This document shows positions 23,132-35,800 of a stretch of DNA of 64,000 nucleotides, piece after piece. Source of the stretch: Siderastrea radians (Eukaryota > Cnidaria > Anthozoa > Scleractinia > Rhizangiidae); assembly GCA_964017195.1 (NCBI GenBank), contig OZ024900.1, forward strand, positions 29,962,641 through 30,026,640, given 5' to 3'. A program made the position numbers and the translations under genes. The first letter of the stretch is position 1. Each line of letters opens with the position of its first letter. The notes under the pieces were generated by a model. The model saw nothing but the letters and a program-made list of their open reading frames with translations, was not told where the DNA came from and did not search any database.

Positions 23132-26100
23132 AGCAACTTCGAGAGAAACCACAAGGATATTTAGTTTCCCTGGTAATAACAGAAGCACGGAGGGTCAAAT
23201 TTTGTTTTTCCTTGTAATTGCATTATTGCTTTGTGTGTTCGTTTTCCTGACTTAGCACACACTTGCGCTTGTGCTTTCGTTATTTTACTTTCGCTGTTGC
23301 CCTCCGGCTTTTCGTTATTTCGTTTGCGAACTTTTGCTTGCGCTTATTCTCGTCTTCTTTTGTTTTTACTTGACGCAAATTCTTGTGCTTCTGTTGATGC
23401 GTGAATTAATAAAGCGTTCGTTTTCGGTCTTGGAAACCTCCGTGCCTGCGCTTATATACTTTTGTTCGTTCGTTTTTACCGCTTTTATTTGCCACGGATT
23501 CTCATGCTTGTGTCTACTACTTAACGCTTGGTATTGCGCATTCGTTCTTTAGCTTTCAGTTGATGCAAATTCGTGTGTTTGCGCTTATGCTTGTCTTCTT
23601 TCTTCTTTATTTTACAAAAACCCTTGTGCTTGAGCTTTATGCATGCAGCCTTTCGATTTGCCGAGTGACTTTTCGCTGCTCAGTGTTTGTGTTCGCTTAT
23701 TTTTGTTTCTGTTTTTCGTCACAGACTTTTTATTGCTGATTTTAAATACAGTTCAAAGTAGGACGAAAATAGTTTATAAGAAACTACTTAAGTATAAACT
23801 GAAGTCAAAATTCACCCTAAACCTCAGTTAGCTTGATCCAGCTGCTTCGGACAACTCGGGTGTGCTGAGGAAGCAGAACTAATTGGGTCTCTAGTGAGAA
23901 GGTTGAACCTGTTTTCGGCTAATGACTTCACACTAGGTGGACACTCAAGGCTTTCACTTGTATACGCGATTAGAAAATTTATGAGTCTCTTCTGAATTTA
24001 ATTTAATATCCGGCTTTATTAACCACCGTGACTTCCGCTTCAACCTTTTGCATAGATTTCGGTGAAACAATCAGGGATGTATAACAATGAAAATAAAGCG
24101 TGTTTCGCATTTCAGCGGTTAAGTACATCGATCATATAGCTCTCCGTTTCCGACCGCCCTTTCTGACAAAAGGTTTATTTGTATCCTTGGGGCATAAAAA
24201 GTGGCTTTACCACTACAAGTCTTAAAGTGTGACCATTCAAATAAAAACTATTGGGCAATACTTTTATGTGATGCTGTTTGTAATGCCGTACAAAGTGGTT
24301 TGGCTTTGGAATTTGGGGTTAAAATCCTTAGCTAAAGTGTGACCATTCAAATGAAAGCTAATGAGAAGTACTTTCCTGACGTACCGCTAAGTACGCCATA
24401 CAAGATGGTTCTGTCTGTTAGTCTGTGGATGAACATCAAATTATGAAAGCAACTGAACATTACTATCCTGTCTGGTTGTTAAATTATGCTGTTAAGTGTG
24501 GATCTCACTTTTGCGTCATGCAAAGGTCTAGAACATGTCTTTCTAATGGCGTTAATACTTTTTAATGTACTTCTCTTTGAAGTTTGACTCGAGTTTCCCA
24601 CTAATCAGTAGATTATGGGATGTCATGCATTACTAGCGTTTATGATTGTGGATGAAAAAAAAATTAGGAGAACAGAGAAAGAGACTGCTCGCGCTCTAAT
24701 TTAAGGTGCTTTAAAGAAGGAAATTTGGGATGTATCTTGAATCTAGATTTTAGGCAGTGTTGGTAGTAGAACAGCTCAACAGACTGTGAACCAGTTAGCG
24801 TGCATTCTTGAGTCCTTTCTTGTTTTAACACCAAGCAACCGGGTGCCTTAACGGCTAACAGGTACGCAGACCACAATATCAGGCATTGTTGAAATGTTTG
24901 TTCAAGTCTTTTAATCGCGGCCGGTCACAATAATAATCAACAAAGAAATCTGCGGATAAACTTCATAAAATGCAGCTAACAAACCGCTTTTGTAGAAAGA
25001 AACAAAAATTTAAAGTGATTAATCAGTGTGAAGTTGGGGGTGTGTTCGGCATTCACAATGCTCTAAAACCGCCGGTTTGTTTCGCTGTCCTTTTTCGTGA
25101 CTCAGCATAAGTTGTTTGGCTGTTTTTCAATACAAAACGGTCATCATTTTTTTTAACAGGTGGTGAAGAAACAGTGCCGCTAGTACTGTTATTCCGCCAC
25201 ACGACATGCGCTCGACACATTTTTAAAACCCGTATAACGCTTTTAAAAATTAAAATTAAACCTTCGCCTTCACCGAACTTTAAATCCAATATTAAGCTAA
25301 TATAGGTCACATTAGCTAATAGATTCGTAAGGGGTTCACTTGTTCCAAAGGCCATTTAACAGCTCATTAACTAATTAAATGAAAAAACTCGTGATGAATG
25401 TCCCTGTTGACGTGCCGAAATCCCTCGAGGAATTAATTGGTTTTAAAGTGATGTTCAAACAAATGACTGACTCTTCTGAGGGCCGATTTTCCCACGCTTT
25501 CTGTTTACGGTGTTGAAGAATCGAGCTTCAACTGCACGTGTTTAGCGCTCCCCCGCCGAGAAGCACACAGGCCTTCTTGTCCGAAAATTTACCCGCAACA
25601 CACCAGCACTGCCTAAGAAGACAGGCATTTTAATCTCCTTTGCGTTGCTGGGTCTACTGTTATGCATTGCTACACACACTGAAGGTTGTGTTACGGCCTT
25701 TGTAACCCTAAACATTCCAGAATCGCTGCGCAAGGGACAAAAAGAGCACGCACAGGTTTTTAAGCCGCTAGCGTAACTTCCAACCGAACCAGATGTTTAA
25801 GTGAAGCGTTTAGGGGCGTCCGGTAGAAACGCGATTCTGAAGCGCTAACTTTTTTATTTTTCTTTTTTGACGAAATGCAATTTGCGCTCGGGTTGCATAA
25901 GATGCGCGTTGTCTTGGAGATTTCGAAAGAACGTAATTGCATAGGAATGTCTTAACAACTTGAAATGACATAAGGAAAGAAAACGCAAAGCAGCTAAGTA
26001 TTGCGTTTCCCACGATCCTTATGCATTGTTCACCTTCGGCCTTCTAATAGAGACAATACAGATGTAGCGCCTCTGTTGTTGTTTAGTATGCGGCGAACAA

Positions 26101-26450
26101 TAGAGCGGGCAAATTTTCTTGCACACCTGTGTGCATAAAAGATATCGAAGTAACGCCTCAATAGGGCCATTATTGCGAAGTGAAAGATAACAAGCGACTT
26201 TGGCGCCTCGGCAAGGATTGTTCATTTGTTGTTAGCGAAAACAATTTGACAGTTTCTGAACGTTCCTATGCACTTATTCAACCAGCTGTTCTAGAAAAGG
26301 CGCGTAACGTATATTTGAAAGCCGGGCATGAGATATAATCAGATAATTCAAGTTCACTTGATCGCTATCAGCGTTCCGGAAAAGCCTTTCTATGAAATAA
26401 CGTCACATGAGAGAATGGCGCGCTCATGTTTATAGATGAGTTTGTAGAGG
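23132..26450. other. Intergenic DNA with degenerate repeats
   Basis: 23230-23660 is a degenerate repeat rich in GCTTGTGCTT/CTTATGCTTG strings, and its long open frames are artefacts of composition. 24226-24500 has old copies of the 106-bp coral repeat (GTGACCATTCAAAT). The remainder has no exon I can support. The last 100-200 bp is promoter DNA of the helix-loop-helix gene. Confidence 0.45.
24226..24500 (+). repeat. Degenerate copies of the 106-bp tandem repeat
   Basis: GTGTGACCATTCAAATAAAA near 24226 and GTGTGACCATTCAAATGAAA near 24335 match the complement of the arrays at 60839-61855. A further weak copy begins near 24443. Confidence 0.7.
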
Positions 26451-26473
26451 TGACTCATTTGTATTATAAAAAC
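26451..26473 (+). promoter_or_regulatory. AP-1 site and TATA box of the helix-loop-helix gene
   Basis: TGACTCA (26451-26457) is a consensus AP-1 site. TATTATAAAAAC (26462-26473) is a good TATA box, predicting transcription from about 26495, some 150 bp before the ATG. CACATGAG (E-box-like) lies at 26404. Compact, stimulus-responsive promoters often look like this; the regulation is inferred. Confidence 0.6.
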
Positions 26474-26644
26474 AATAGGCGTCATATCTTCGTTGGCAGA
26501 AAACAATAAACAAATTGCGCTCTTAAATCGACGCCTCCGAACACAGGCAACAAGTTTAACATCAGTCGGCGGACAGACAACATCTCGACTTCATTCGTTC
26601 CAAGCAGAAATTTTTCCTTGAAGAAGAGAGGACCTTGTAAAGAA

Positions 26645-26893
26645 ATGGCTATCAAGATGCAAGAAAGCATTAAGTACATTGAAGAGATCAACGCTAAAGC
26701 AAACGAGATGGATCCTGAAGGATTTGAAAGTTTAGAGCTCGTCGAATGCGCGTTTAGGGCGCTGCGAGAAGTTCTTCCGCTAAACGAAAGCCGCCAAAAT
26801 CTCTCCGACCTTGAAGTTCTGAAGCTTGCGATGGAATATATCCACAACTTGGAGGAGATTCTTCATTACGAAAGCAGCAACAATTGCCACTAG
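26645..26893 (+). CDS. Helix-loop-helix protein without a basic region (Id/Emc-like), 82 aa
   Basis: Single-exon gene. ATG 26645 is taken because the longer in-frame extension to 26618 begins with TTG, and the ATG sits in a good context (G at -3, G at +4). Residues 1-30 are a charged helical lead. Helix 1 is about residues 33-45 (LELVECAFRALREVLP), the loop is LNESRQNLSD, and helix 2 is about 56-73 (LEVLKLAMEYIHNLEEIL). This is a clean HLH dimerisation fold. Before helix 1 the sequence is acidic (NEMDPEGFESLE), with no Arg/Lys-rich DNA-contact region. It should therefore dimerise with bHLH factors and block their DNA binding, as Id and Emc proteins do. A divergent bHLH that lost its basic region is the alternative. 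TATA and AP-1 sites lie upstream. Confidence 0.78.
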   Translation: MAIKMQESIKYIEEINAKANEMDPEGFESLELVECAFRALREVLPLNESRQNLSDLEVLKLAMEYIHNLEEILHYESSNNCH

Positions 26894-29800
26894 ACAAGAG
26901 ACGTGAAGTTGTGTCACAAACAAATTCTTGTTCTTAAAGCAGGGTCAAAACTTTACCCAAAAGCTCGTGAACTTTCTCGAGTGCGTCTCCGCCTGCTATT
27001 AAAGTAAACGGGCGCGGAATTGCTTGCTGTTCAAGGCCTTCATGTGCGTATTTCAAGTGCCTTCGCAAAACAGAAGCGAACAAACGTTAAATTCTTGGAG
27101 ATGGTTTTGAACGTTGCCACGTTGCCATGCGGCATTAGAATAGCTCCGTCGCGAAGTGAGTCAACTTACACGAATTTTGAACATGTTTTCGTACTGTGTA
27201 AAGAGTGTTGACAGTTTTGCCCTACGAAGGCAACGTAACATCCAGTTTTATGGACGATAAAATTTGTATATTTTATTTAAATTATATTTGTATACTGTGT
27301 ATATTTGTGAAAAAAGTAGCGCATTTTGAGCGCACTTTAAGATTAGTTATCGCAAGAACCTTTAAGCGTAAAAGTTTGTCTGAACATGTAAATGTCTCAA
27401 GGTAATTTAATCTAAGACATTCAGAAAAAATCAAGATGGTTGAATGCACTTTGAAAAGGTTTAAACACGTTTAGAGCGCGCTTAAATTAAATGATATACA
27501 AAATATCCTAAAATACTTTCGGTTATTTATAAACTCTGCAAGTCTGCATATTTGCCAACGCGTAGCGCTTGTTACGCGCGTTTCAAAATTAGTAATCGTA
27601 ACAACTTTCAATCGTACAAGTTGATTTCATATACTAAATGCAAAAGAAATGAAATACGTATATACCTTTTAATTAAACTGAGTGAATTTTTTTAATATCC
27701 CTCCCAATTATAGTTATCGCAAGAAGTTTAATCGTAAAGTTTTGAAAATCTCAACATGTATTCTAAATTTCTATAGTTAAGTTCTTATGTGAGATAGAAG
27801 AAAAATAAGAGGAGTACACTGCAAGTTTATTTTGAACTGACCATGTTTGATGTTTCAATTGAAAATTACAAGACACAATAAAATGGTACTTTATTTTGTG
27901 TATTCATTTAGCCCTATATTCCGTAAACAGCGGGGAATGAAACACTGTACTGCTAATCGCAGACGGAACACAAGGATTCTAACAACATTTAAACCTAGGT
28001 TGTCTTGGCAAGAACGCCTAAGAACGGCAAGAACGACTAAGAAAGTTTTAATTCCACGGCTTCATTGAAAAAACTCTTTTCGCGGCGGAAAAACACTGAA
28101 GTTTTCATAATTTATAATGACACGTGTTGTTTTTACGAAAGCGCAGCCAGTCGTTAAGTTTTTTTTCGAGCTCTAAGCGTTTATGAATCATACTTTTATT
28201 TCAAATTTTTGTTTTGTAACGAAGTTTTAACCTGCAGAGAGGTAATAAATGCGAAAAATTTGGACACATGTTACTTAAAACTGGCGTGTAAAAGTGCCAG
28301 CTGGCTGTATGGCGGGGAAACGTTACAATCGAAGCATTGAAATCTCCGATGTAAACAAGTTTGTCAAGCCATCTGGCCACACGCTTATTTTGTTACTGAA
28401 GTAATTGTTTGATATATTCAGCCACAGTTTTCCGCAAATGAGAAACTTTTAGCGCCTCAACGTGGCTGCTCTGGCATTTCGCGGAATCTGTACCTTATGA
28501 TCCGTTTATTACACAGATAAATTTTGCTCTACACCTTTTAAGTCTTCCTGTATTAATTATAGAGTTACTTTTGTGCTCTAAGTAGTGATTAATTACTCGT
28601 GGCTTATTTGAAAAGCGAAGTGTAGCGAAACGTAATTTTGGCGGCATGGTGACGTCATAGAAGTAGTTCCCATGCGATGGATCACGAACTTTGCGAATGT
28701 AGTTAGAAATTACAAATCGAAATAAACTGTGATTCTCTTTAACAGCCCCACATTTCAGCTTTGATGTGTTGCGATTGCGGTTTATTTCGTTTGGATAAAG
28801 TTAAATGGCAGGTGGAAAATGATCAGTTGAATTCCAGAGCTTAGTGGCCCTGATGCCAGCACGTTCACGTTGCCTGATGGCTATTCAAATTGTGCGCCCT
28901 GTGGTCTGGCATCTTAGAAGACCAGGTGTTTGAGCGTAGAAAAAACCTGTCGCTTCAACTGTCTCTAGAAGTGGATTAGCCTTGCCAACAATAAATGAAA
29001 ATGGTTGAAATACTAACGCGTCAAGCAACAACGAAAGAATTTTGGCAATGTTTGCGCTCTGAGCCGCATTTTTATCGAACAGGTACCAATAACTGTTTGT
29101 GTTGTGCACAGATTACTTGGTTTAGAAGTTTAGAGATTTCGGAACCTCATGCCGTTGAGAAAGGATACGCAAGCATTTAAGTTATGCTTCCACTTCAACT
29201 GGATTTAAAACAAACATGATTTAACATTAGAATACAAAGCTAAGAAAGCGCCTCAAACAGACTTTTTCAATCAAGCGTTATCCTTCGAGGCGAGTGTAAT
29301 ATCGGAAGTATTTAATGGGTATATATAAAATTCATTACAGATCATTTTAAAAATCATTAACTTTGCTTCGATTGATTAATCTTGGTTGGAAAATCATCCG
29401 TCAGCGAGACAAACTTGAACATGAAACATTTATTTGAGTAAGATGTTTACAAGGCGAAACAGCACTATTTTAAAACACTGCGACAAACAGATTGCAGATC
29501 GCTTTTGCTATTATCAATATCAAGGTATTTGAAAAAAAGTTTGGTTGTTTTATATTATAATAAACTTGGGCTAAATGACTTAGCACGAAAGGTTATAAAT
29601 AACTCTTTTACACAAGAATAGATGTGGAAGTATTCACGAGAGACTCAACAAATTAACAGGCAGGTTATTAACAATGTCTAAACACCTTTCAGCATTGAAT
29701 GAAGAAAACGTGTTCGGCTCATCAATTATTGGGTTTCTCTAAACGTGTTATTTTCAAAGGCAAATGGTTACATGATTAGTGAAAAACTTCCATCTTGAAA

Positions 29801-31818
29801 CGAAAAGCAGGTAGATTAAACACGGCGTTTCAAATGCTTTCTTTGCGTAATTCTTGATACGGTTAAATACATTTGCATTGGACCGATTTCAGTGTCTTCT
29901 GTGTAAAATACGCTCCCATGGTGCAAAAGGTCACGATATTGCTTAAGGCAATATCATGAAAAGAAAACTTGAACGGAAAAGAATCTTCGATGCGACATTC
30001 AGTCACGTCTTGCTTAACTGTTCACATTCTTTTAAACAATACCGTAACAAGGAATAGAACTCTTCACTGACTTCTAGCCAACCTCATTTCAGCAACGTAG
30101 TTTTAATTTTCGGGAAGTTTGACCAATCTAATAAAAGCTACAGAGCAGTACTTCCTTGTATAGTGCCGTTAAAGGTGGTTCCAAAATTTTGAGTCTGTGG
30201 ACGAAATTCTAGTATGTGACCATTTAAATGAAACTCATAGAGACGTAGTTTCTAGTGGCGCTGTTTTAACGGTGAAATTCGATTTTTTTTCTCACAGTTT
30301 TCAACGTTAGTCTCTTTTGATATGAGAGGCAGCCAATAAAATGCTTAAATCAACAGCGCGCCCGCATGGCGCGAATTCCGGTGGCATTATTGTTTCGCTT
30401 TCCGATTGGGATTCCAGGTTTTCCTGTTTTTATTGCTCGGTCAACATGCTGAACATACCTACTATTTCTTTGTTCATGTTTGTGGTAGAGGACATCGACA
30501 CGTTGGGTTAAATAACTGAATCGTTAAAACTTCCAAAGTTTGAGAATTCACACCTCTTAGAACGAATTCTGTGCCGAGAACGTCTTGAATCAGCAAGTCT
30601 TTCATCACTTTGGCACACGTTGTTGTTTCGATTTGCAAACTTTAATTTTGTTTACACGTCATAAAGTTGGAATTTGCTTCAAAGTGTTTTCGAAACTTTC
30701 TTGGCAACCTTTTGACTTATTTTTGTTAGTTTCCAAGCTTCTCTTCAGATAAAAGAGCCGGGAAAACCTCACGTGCAATTTATATCACGTGCAATATGTC
30801 CCAATTTTCCTCTAAAAAGCGCGAAGTAAAAGTTAAGCAAAATTTCTGTAAAACTGAAAAGAAAAAAAACGTTGCCTAATGAAAAACAAAACTGCTGAAA
30901 AGTTTTCACTAACTAGCAACAATTTACAATTTCGAAGATTTGTAATTTTCTGGAGAAGATACACTACAGAATCCCACAGAGGCGAGTGATTGTTGTGAAA
31001 CATACACCAAGATCATCGTTCACGGTATTTTCATTTATTTTTCTGATCTGACGAAATTACTTTCACATTGAAGGAAACCTCAAAACACCAAAGAAGTAAT
31101 AATAAACCAAAACTAAACAAGGATGGTTACGACTGAGGGAGATTCAGACAGATTGCCAATGACCAACTTTAAAAAATTTGCCCAATTTTTTCAAGATGCG
31201 TTATCCGTGACGTAGCTCATTAAACCCTAGTAATAGTAAAGCGCATGAGAAAGAAACCCGATTTAACGAACACATTTTGCCAGTCCCTTTGCACTTTGTT
31301 TTTATAAGGGTTCCTCTGTAGTTACTTTGGGGTAGTTTTGCAAAACGCTCAAATCGCTCAGCAGTACTAAACGCGCGCATTTCAAAATGCCGACAATTTC
31401 CAATGGCGGCTTTTCCAGTTAGAAGAACAGAGCTGAAGGTTAACCGGCTTTAGACGGTTATGATTTTCCTTTGTAATTTTAGGTGGCTCCATTCTTTTCC
31501 TTTCTAAATTTAGTAGGAAATAATTCTCCTTTGGGCGGGAAAAGGAAAAAATTGATAGCTTTACACTCAAGTGATAAGACACTGGTAACGAGTAATATTA
31601 CGGTTACGTTAGGAACATGCGCGTTAGCTCGCGTTACCGAACACACAAGGTAGTGTCCAGGCTTAAACGGCAGGCTAGGCCAAAAGGGACTGGGTTTCGC
31701 CTAGAAACAAGTTCCCGCTGAGCATATCATGTGCAATTATTTTGCAAACCTAGCAAACATCAATCATCTGTTGAGAATAACAGAAGACAGACTCACTCAG
31801 TCTGAAAGGGCAAAAATC
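26894..31818. other. 3' UTR of the HLH gene followed by AT-rich intergenic DNA
   Basis: ATTAAA near 26998 and AATAAA near 27880 are possible polyadenylation signals. 27250-28250 is strongly AT-rich. One degenerate copy of the 106-bp repeat lies at about 30135-30280. I found no exon with conserved protein sequence. Confidence 0.45.
30135..30280 (+). repeat. Isolated degenerate copy of the 106-bp coral repeat
   Basis: AAAGCTACAGAGCAGTACTT then GGTGGTTCC, GAGTCTGTGGACGAAATTCT and GTGACCATTTAAATGAAA follow the order of the repeat unit seen at 61250-61850, in reverse orientation. Confidence 0.75.
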
Positions 31819-32066
31819 TTAGGGCCGGTTATTTAAACAAAGCTTAGACAAGGTTTAACAAAGCCACGGTCTAAATCGATTTCAATATGGCAATATCCAA
31901 ATATTTAAGCCTTCTTTACCAGTATAAATGTCAAGCAGGCATGTAACACGGGCTACTACAACATTCATTTCTTATAAATAATCCCCTTGTAAAGAGATGT
32001 AGAGTTTATTTGTTTCCTTAAACCACGGTCTAAGTTAGACTTCGTTTAAATATTAATCGGACCTTA
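31819..32066. mobile_element. Diverged inverted-repeat MITE
   Basis: TTAGGGCCGGTTATTTAAAC at about 31819 is a diverged reverse complement of GTTTAAATATTAATCGGACC ending at about 32065. ACGGTCTAA motifs lie inside both arms. It is old and non-coding. Confidence 0.6.
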
Positions 32067-32639
32067 AAATTTTTATTTAGTTCGACTGCTGACGATACTT
32101 CTGGCAAGGGTCGACTACTTTCTAATCGATTATGAAATATCGTGCTATCGATATTCATTGATAAGCAATATCTAGTAACATCAAAATTCCCGTTCAAAAG
32201 GAGCTTTATTTGTAACTCGTACGTAATCATTTTCGATGTAACAAATTCTATCACTACTAAAATTGTTTCTCTCCCCCTACTCTACTATGTACAATAACGT
32301 TATTCATACAAGACTTTACTTTCCGATGAAATAGATTTACGTGAGAACAACTAAAATTGGCCCTAAATCATGATAGTCCATCATGTTTTGTTAAAAGCGC
32401 GTGTATTCATAACCTGATACAAATACGACTCGAGGGAGTTTGGAGCCGCTCCAAGCAGGTCCAAGCTCCCTCGAGCCGATATTTATACGAGCAAAAGAGT
32501 ATAAAATGTAATGAATGTCGCGAAGCAACACACATGCAACATAGTAAAACAGTTCTTTCTAGTCTCATTGTCAATCGCTTTTGTTCACAGGCTCAATTAT
32601 GGTTCTCGTTAATTTTGTCATCTGGCTTCATTTCATCAT

Positions 32640-32869
32640 TTTTTTTTCTTCTTCAATCCTTTGGATTTACCAATAGTATTATGCGCCGATCAAGGGTATT
32701 TCGCTGTAGCGCTTTTGACAGTCACAGGCACCCCACTTTTTCTACAATTCCTTCAATCAGCAACCACAAGATACCGCCATGTCAGTCTCTTTAATGGCTT
32801 TTTGCAACAATCACAGGCACCCCAAGTAATAATACAGTCTCACTCATCCCATTTATTTCTTCAATGGCT
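32640..32869 (-). other. 3' UTR of the BEN gene with AATAAA
   Basis: AATAAA (complement of 32852-32857) comes only 13 bp after the stop. Further on, the sequence holds three imperfect copies of an AGTCACAGGCACCCC-like string (about 32718, 32811, 32880). The true cleavage site could be later. Confidence 0.5.
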
Positions 32870-35800
32870 TCATTCAACAGTCACGGGCAAACCACTTATC
32901 TCTACAATCACTTCATTCGTTTGCAAGTGTTCCACACGATTCGCACCGTTCAACTGGTTTTCATCGACTTCCGTCCCACTCCCTTGAAAACTGCCCACGG
33001 CTGCTTGTGGCTCAGAGGTCGTAAGTCCGAGCTCCCCTGTTCTGCTATAACCGTACAACAGTTGGTCTTTTTCCCTGGGGTCTAAGCGGGGGCCACGGGT
33101 GCGGTATGTCCGCTCGGAGCCTGCCGTTCCGGGGGAATTTTCCAGCTTGGCTTGTTGTTCTCTTTGTAACCTGCGCTGTGCACGGCATTTACTATCAAGC
33201 CGAGGCTTTATGAATCGCCACCGCATTTCTTCTTTATCTGGTTCGATTGGAAACTTGTAATTTACATGAGCTGAAGGGAAAGAAATAGAAAATGAGGAGA
33301 ACGAATGGAAGCGTGTGTGTTTTTAGCGCTTATCGAAGCAGTTAAAAATAACGTGAAATTGATTTATAAGACATTTTCTATGGCGTTGCCGTCGAAGTTG
33401 CTCGAGGTGGCGTTTCAAAATGTTTAGGTTTCATTTGTTAGAAAGTCCACAAGTACGCGATTAAAAACGATTGAAAACGCCACATTGTACAGAATCGTCC
33501 AATGTCACGGTTGAAACGTTACCAATTTCGAAAACCTCCTTTTTCGATCGTTTACATGCGGACGGAAGGCGAGTTAACCATTCACATCATGACCAACCGT
33601 GACTTGACTCACGCGCGTTTTTCCTCGCTTGGAACCAGTTGCGGTTGCATGTTTTCTCGCGCTTAGCAACGCTTGTCCCAAGCGCGGGAAAATGATTTTC
33701 TCGCGCTTGGCACCGGTTGCATTTTCCCGCGCTTGGCACCAGCTGCATTTTTAAAGCGAACGTGAACTGTACGTTTACTCACCTTGAATGGCCTTTATTT
33801 TGATTGGATCAAGCAGTTCTCGGCCACGAGCTCCATTTATGTTTGATGCCGCCATTTCGTCCCTATTGAACAACGCTTCCAGTAAATTTAGAGACAGTTT
33901 GGCGGGATTTGAACCGGACGCCTCGGCGCGACCAAGTAACTTGGTGTCCCCACAGAACCACACGCGGGAGAGAGGATTTGTCTTGTCTCCAAGCCAACAG
34001 CCACGTGAATAGCACACGTGTTGGAGTCCTGAGAAAAACACGATGGCTGTTAAAGGCTGCCTTTCACCAGCGACAAAAGCATAAGCCCTGGGGGGAGGGG
34101 GTGCTCTCATATCTGAGCTATATAGGTGTATGTCGCCCCAAAGAGTACAGTTTTTGAGCTGTTTTGATCTGGCAATAGGCCATTTCCAAGTTGTCTTGTA
34201 CCTCGTTTTCAAGGCGAGTCTTGGTGCATAGTCTTTCATATGAAAATGAGTTTTCATTCACATGCAGATAAAGGTTGGGCACTTGGCCTCGGTTTGAAAA
34301 AGAGGCACAAGACAACTCGGAAATGACCTATTGGCTTGTTCACATTCTGCCGACAGATCAGAATTTCGAGCAGAGTAAGGGTTTACAGTGCTTCAGGAGC
34401 AGAATAGGCCTTTTGCGGCAAAATCCGGCAGAATAGGGCATTTTCCGAATTTTCTTTTTTTAGAATTTTTATCTGTCAGGAGAGGAAAAAATGAAAAATT
34501 GCAGACACGGCGGCTACACCGCCGAGTCGCGCGCGCCAAAACCCAACTACGTGAACCTTCTCAGCGCAGGCCAGCTGTTCTTACGGAGTAATGTTAAACG
34601 AATACAATGCGTTCTAATTTTCGTGTGATAGTAGTTTCAGGCGGAATTGTTCTAAAGAACTAAGACTATTGTTTACTATTTTTGACACAACAAAGATTCT
34701 TTCCAAGCAGAATCGAGCAGACTATCTCTTTTCTAAGCAAACTTTCGAGCAGAATAGGCCACCTAGCTGGCAGATTTGTCGAGTAGAATAGACAGTTTTT
34801 TAAGCAAATGTAAACAAGCCTATCCCCTATCTCCAAACGAGTCATGGATTTTGCCATTTTCAGTAGTCGCTTCCGTGGTAGCCTTCTACCTGGCTGAGTC
34901 GTATGAAATTTCAGCTTTGGAGAAATTTCGTCAAATTCGCCATTTTTATCAATTTCGTTTTTCTTTTCGTTGAATTCGTCACTTCCATGGTACCCTTCCA
35001 CATAGCTGATTGATATGAATTTTCAGCTTTCCGTCAAATTCGTCACTTTCGTCGTACCCTTCTACTTGGCTGATTCATACGAAATTTCGGCTCTGGCAAA
35101 AATTCGTAAAATGCACCATTTTCGTCAAATTCGTCGCTTTCGCAGTACTCCTCTACTAAGCCGTTTCATAGGAGATTTCAGATCTGGCGAAATTCCATCA
35201 TCTTCGCCATTTTTGTCAAAATTGCGGTTTTCCTTAAATTCGTCGCTTTCTTGTACCCTCCTATTTAGCTGATGTGTGTAAAATTAGGGTTTGGGGAAAT
35301 TTCCTCAAATTTACCATTTTCACCATTGCTGTTTTTTTTTTCTTTTGTCAAAATTCTTTGGCGAAATTTGCCAGTTTTGGTGTCGTTTTGTGTATTTCTG
35401 CAAACAAATGTATCTCAAGTCCCCACAGAACGATCCGTACTCTCTCAGTCCATGAAATGCGCTAGTTGGTAGATCAACAATTTCTCCTACCTTCCAAAGT
35501 GCAGGCTACCCCGTTGGTTATATCCTGTAGTTGAACCTCTGTCGTAACGCATCTCTTTTTTTTGTCGCCCAAGGACACAATCACAGGAACCATGTTGTCA
35601 GAATCACCGCCCAACTCAACTCTCTCCAGTCCCCTGGACAGAGGTTCCAGCTTAGCTTCCGACACAAAAGGCCTGGCTGCTGATTCAACTCCCTGCCCTG
35701 CTGACATCATAAATCTTGGCTGTGTTCCTTGTTGTATTTGTCTCGCTGCAGCATCTAATCCTTGCTGAAACCCTTGGCTCCAACCAACCGAATTACTTGC

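Noticed and set aside
23271..23831. Two hydrophobic open frames resembling membrane proteins
   Set aside because: They lie in a degenerate GCTTGTGCTT-type repeat whose T-rich composition gives Leu/Phe runs. There is no start context, homology or splice support.
32357..33085. Plus-strand frames of 108-145 aa
   Set aside because: They are antisense to the last BEN-gene exon and its 3' UTR and have no domains.
33775..34257. Full minus-strand frame of 160 aa as one exon
   Set aside because: Only 33783-34028 is coding. The part above 34028 is intron ahead of a good acceptor (TTTTTCTCAG).
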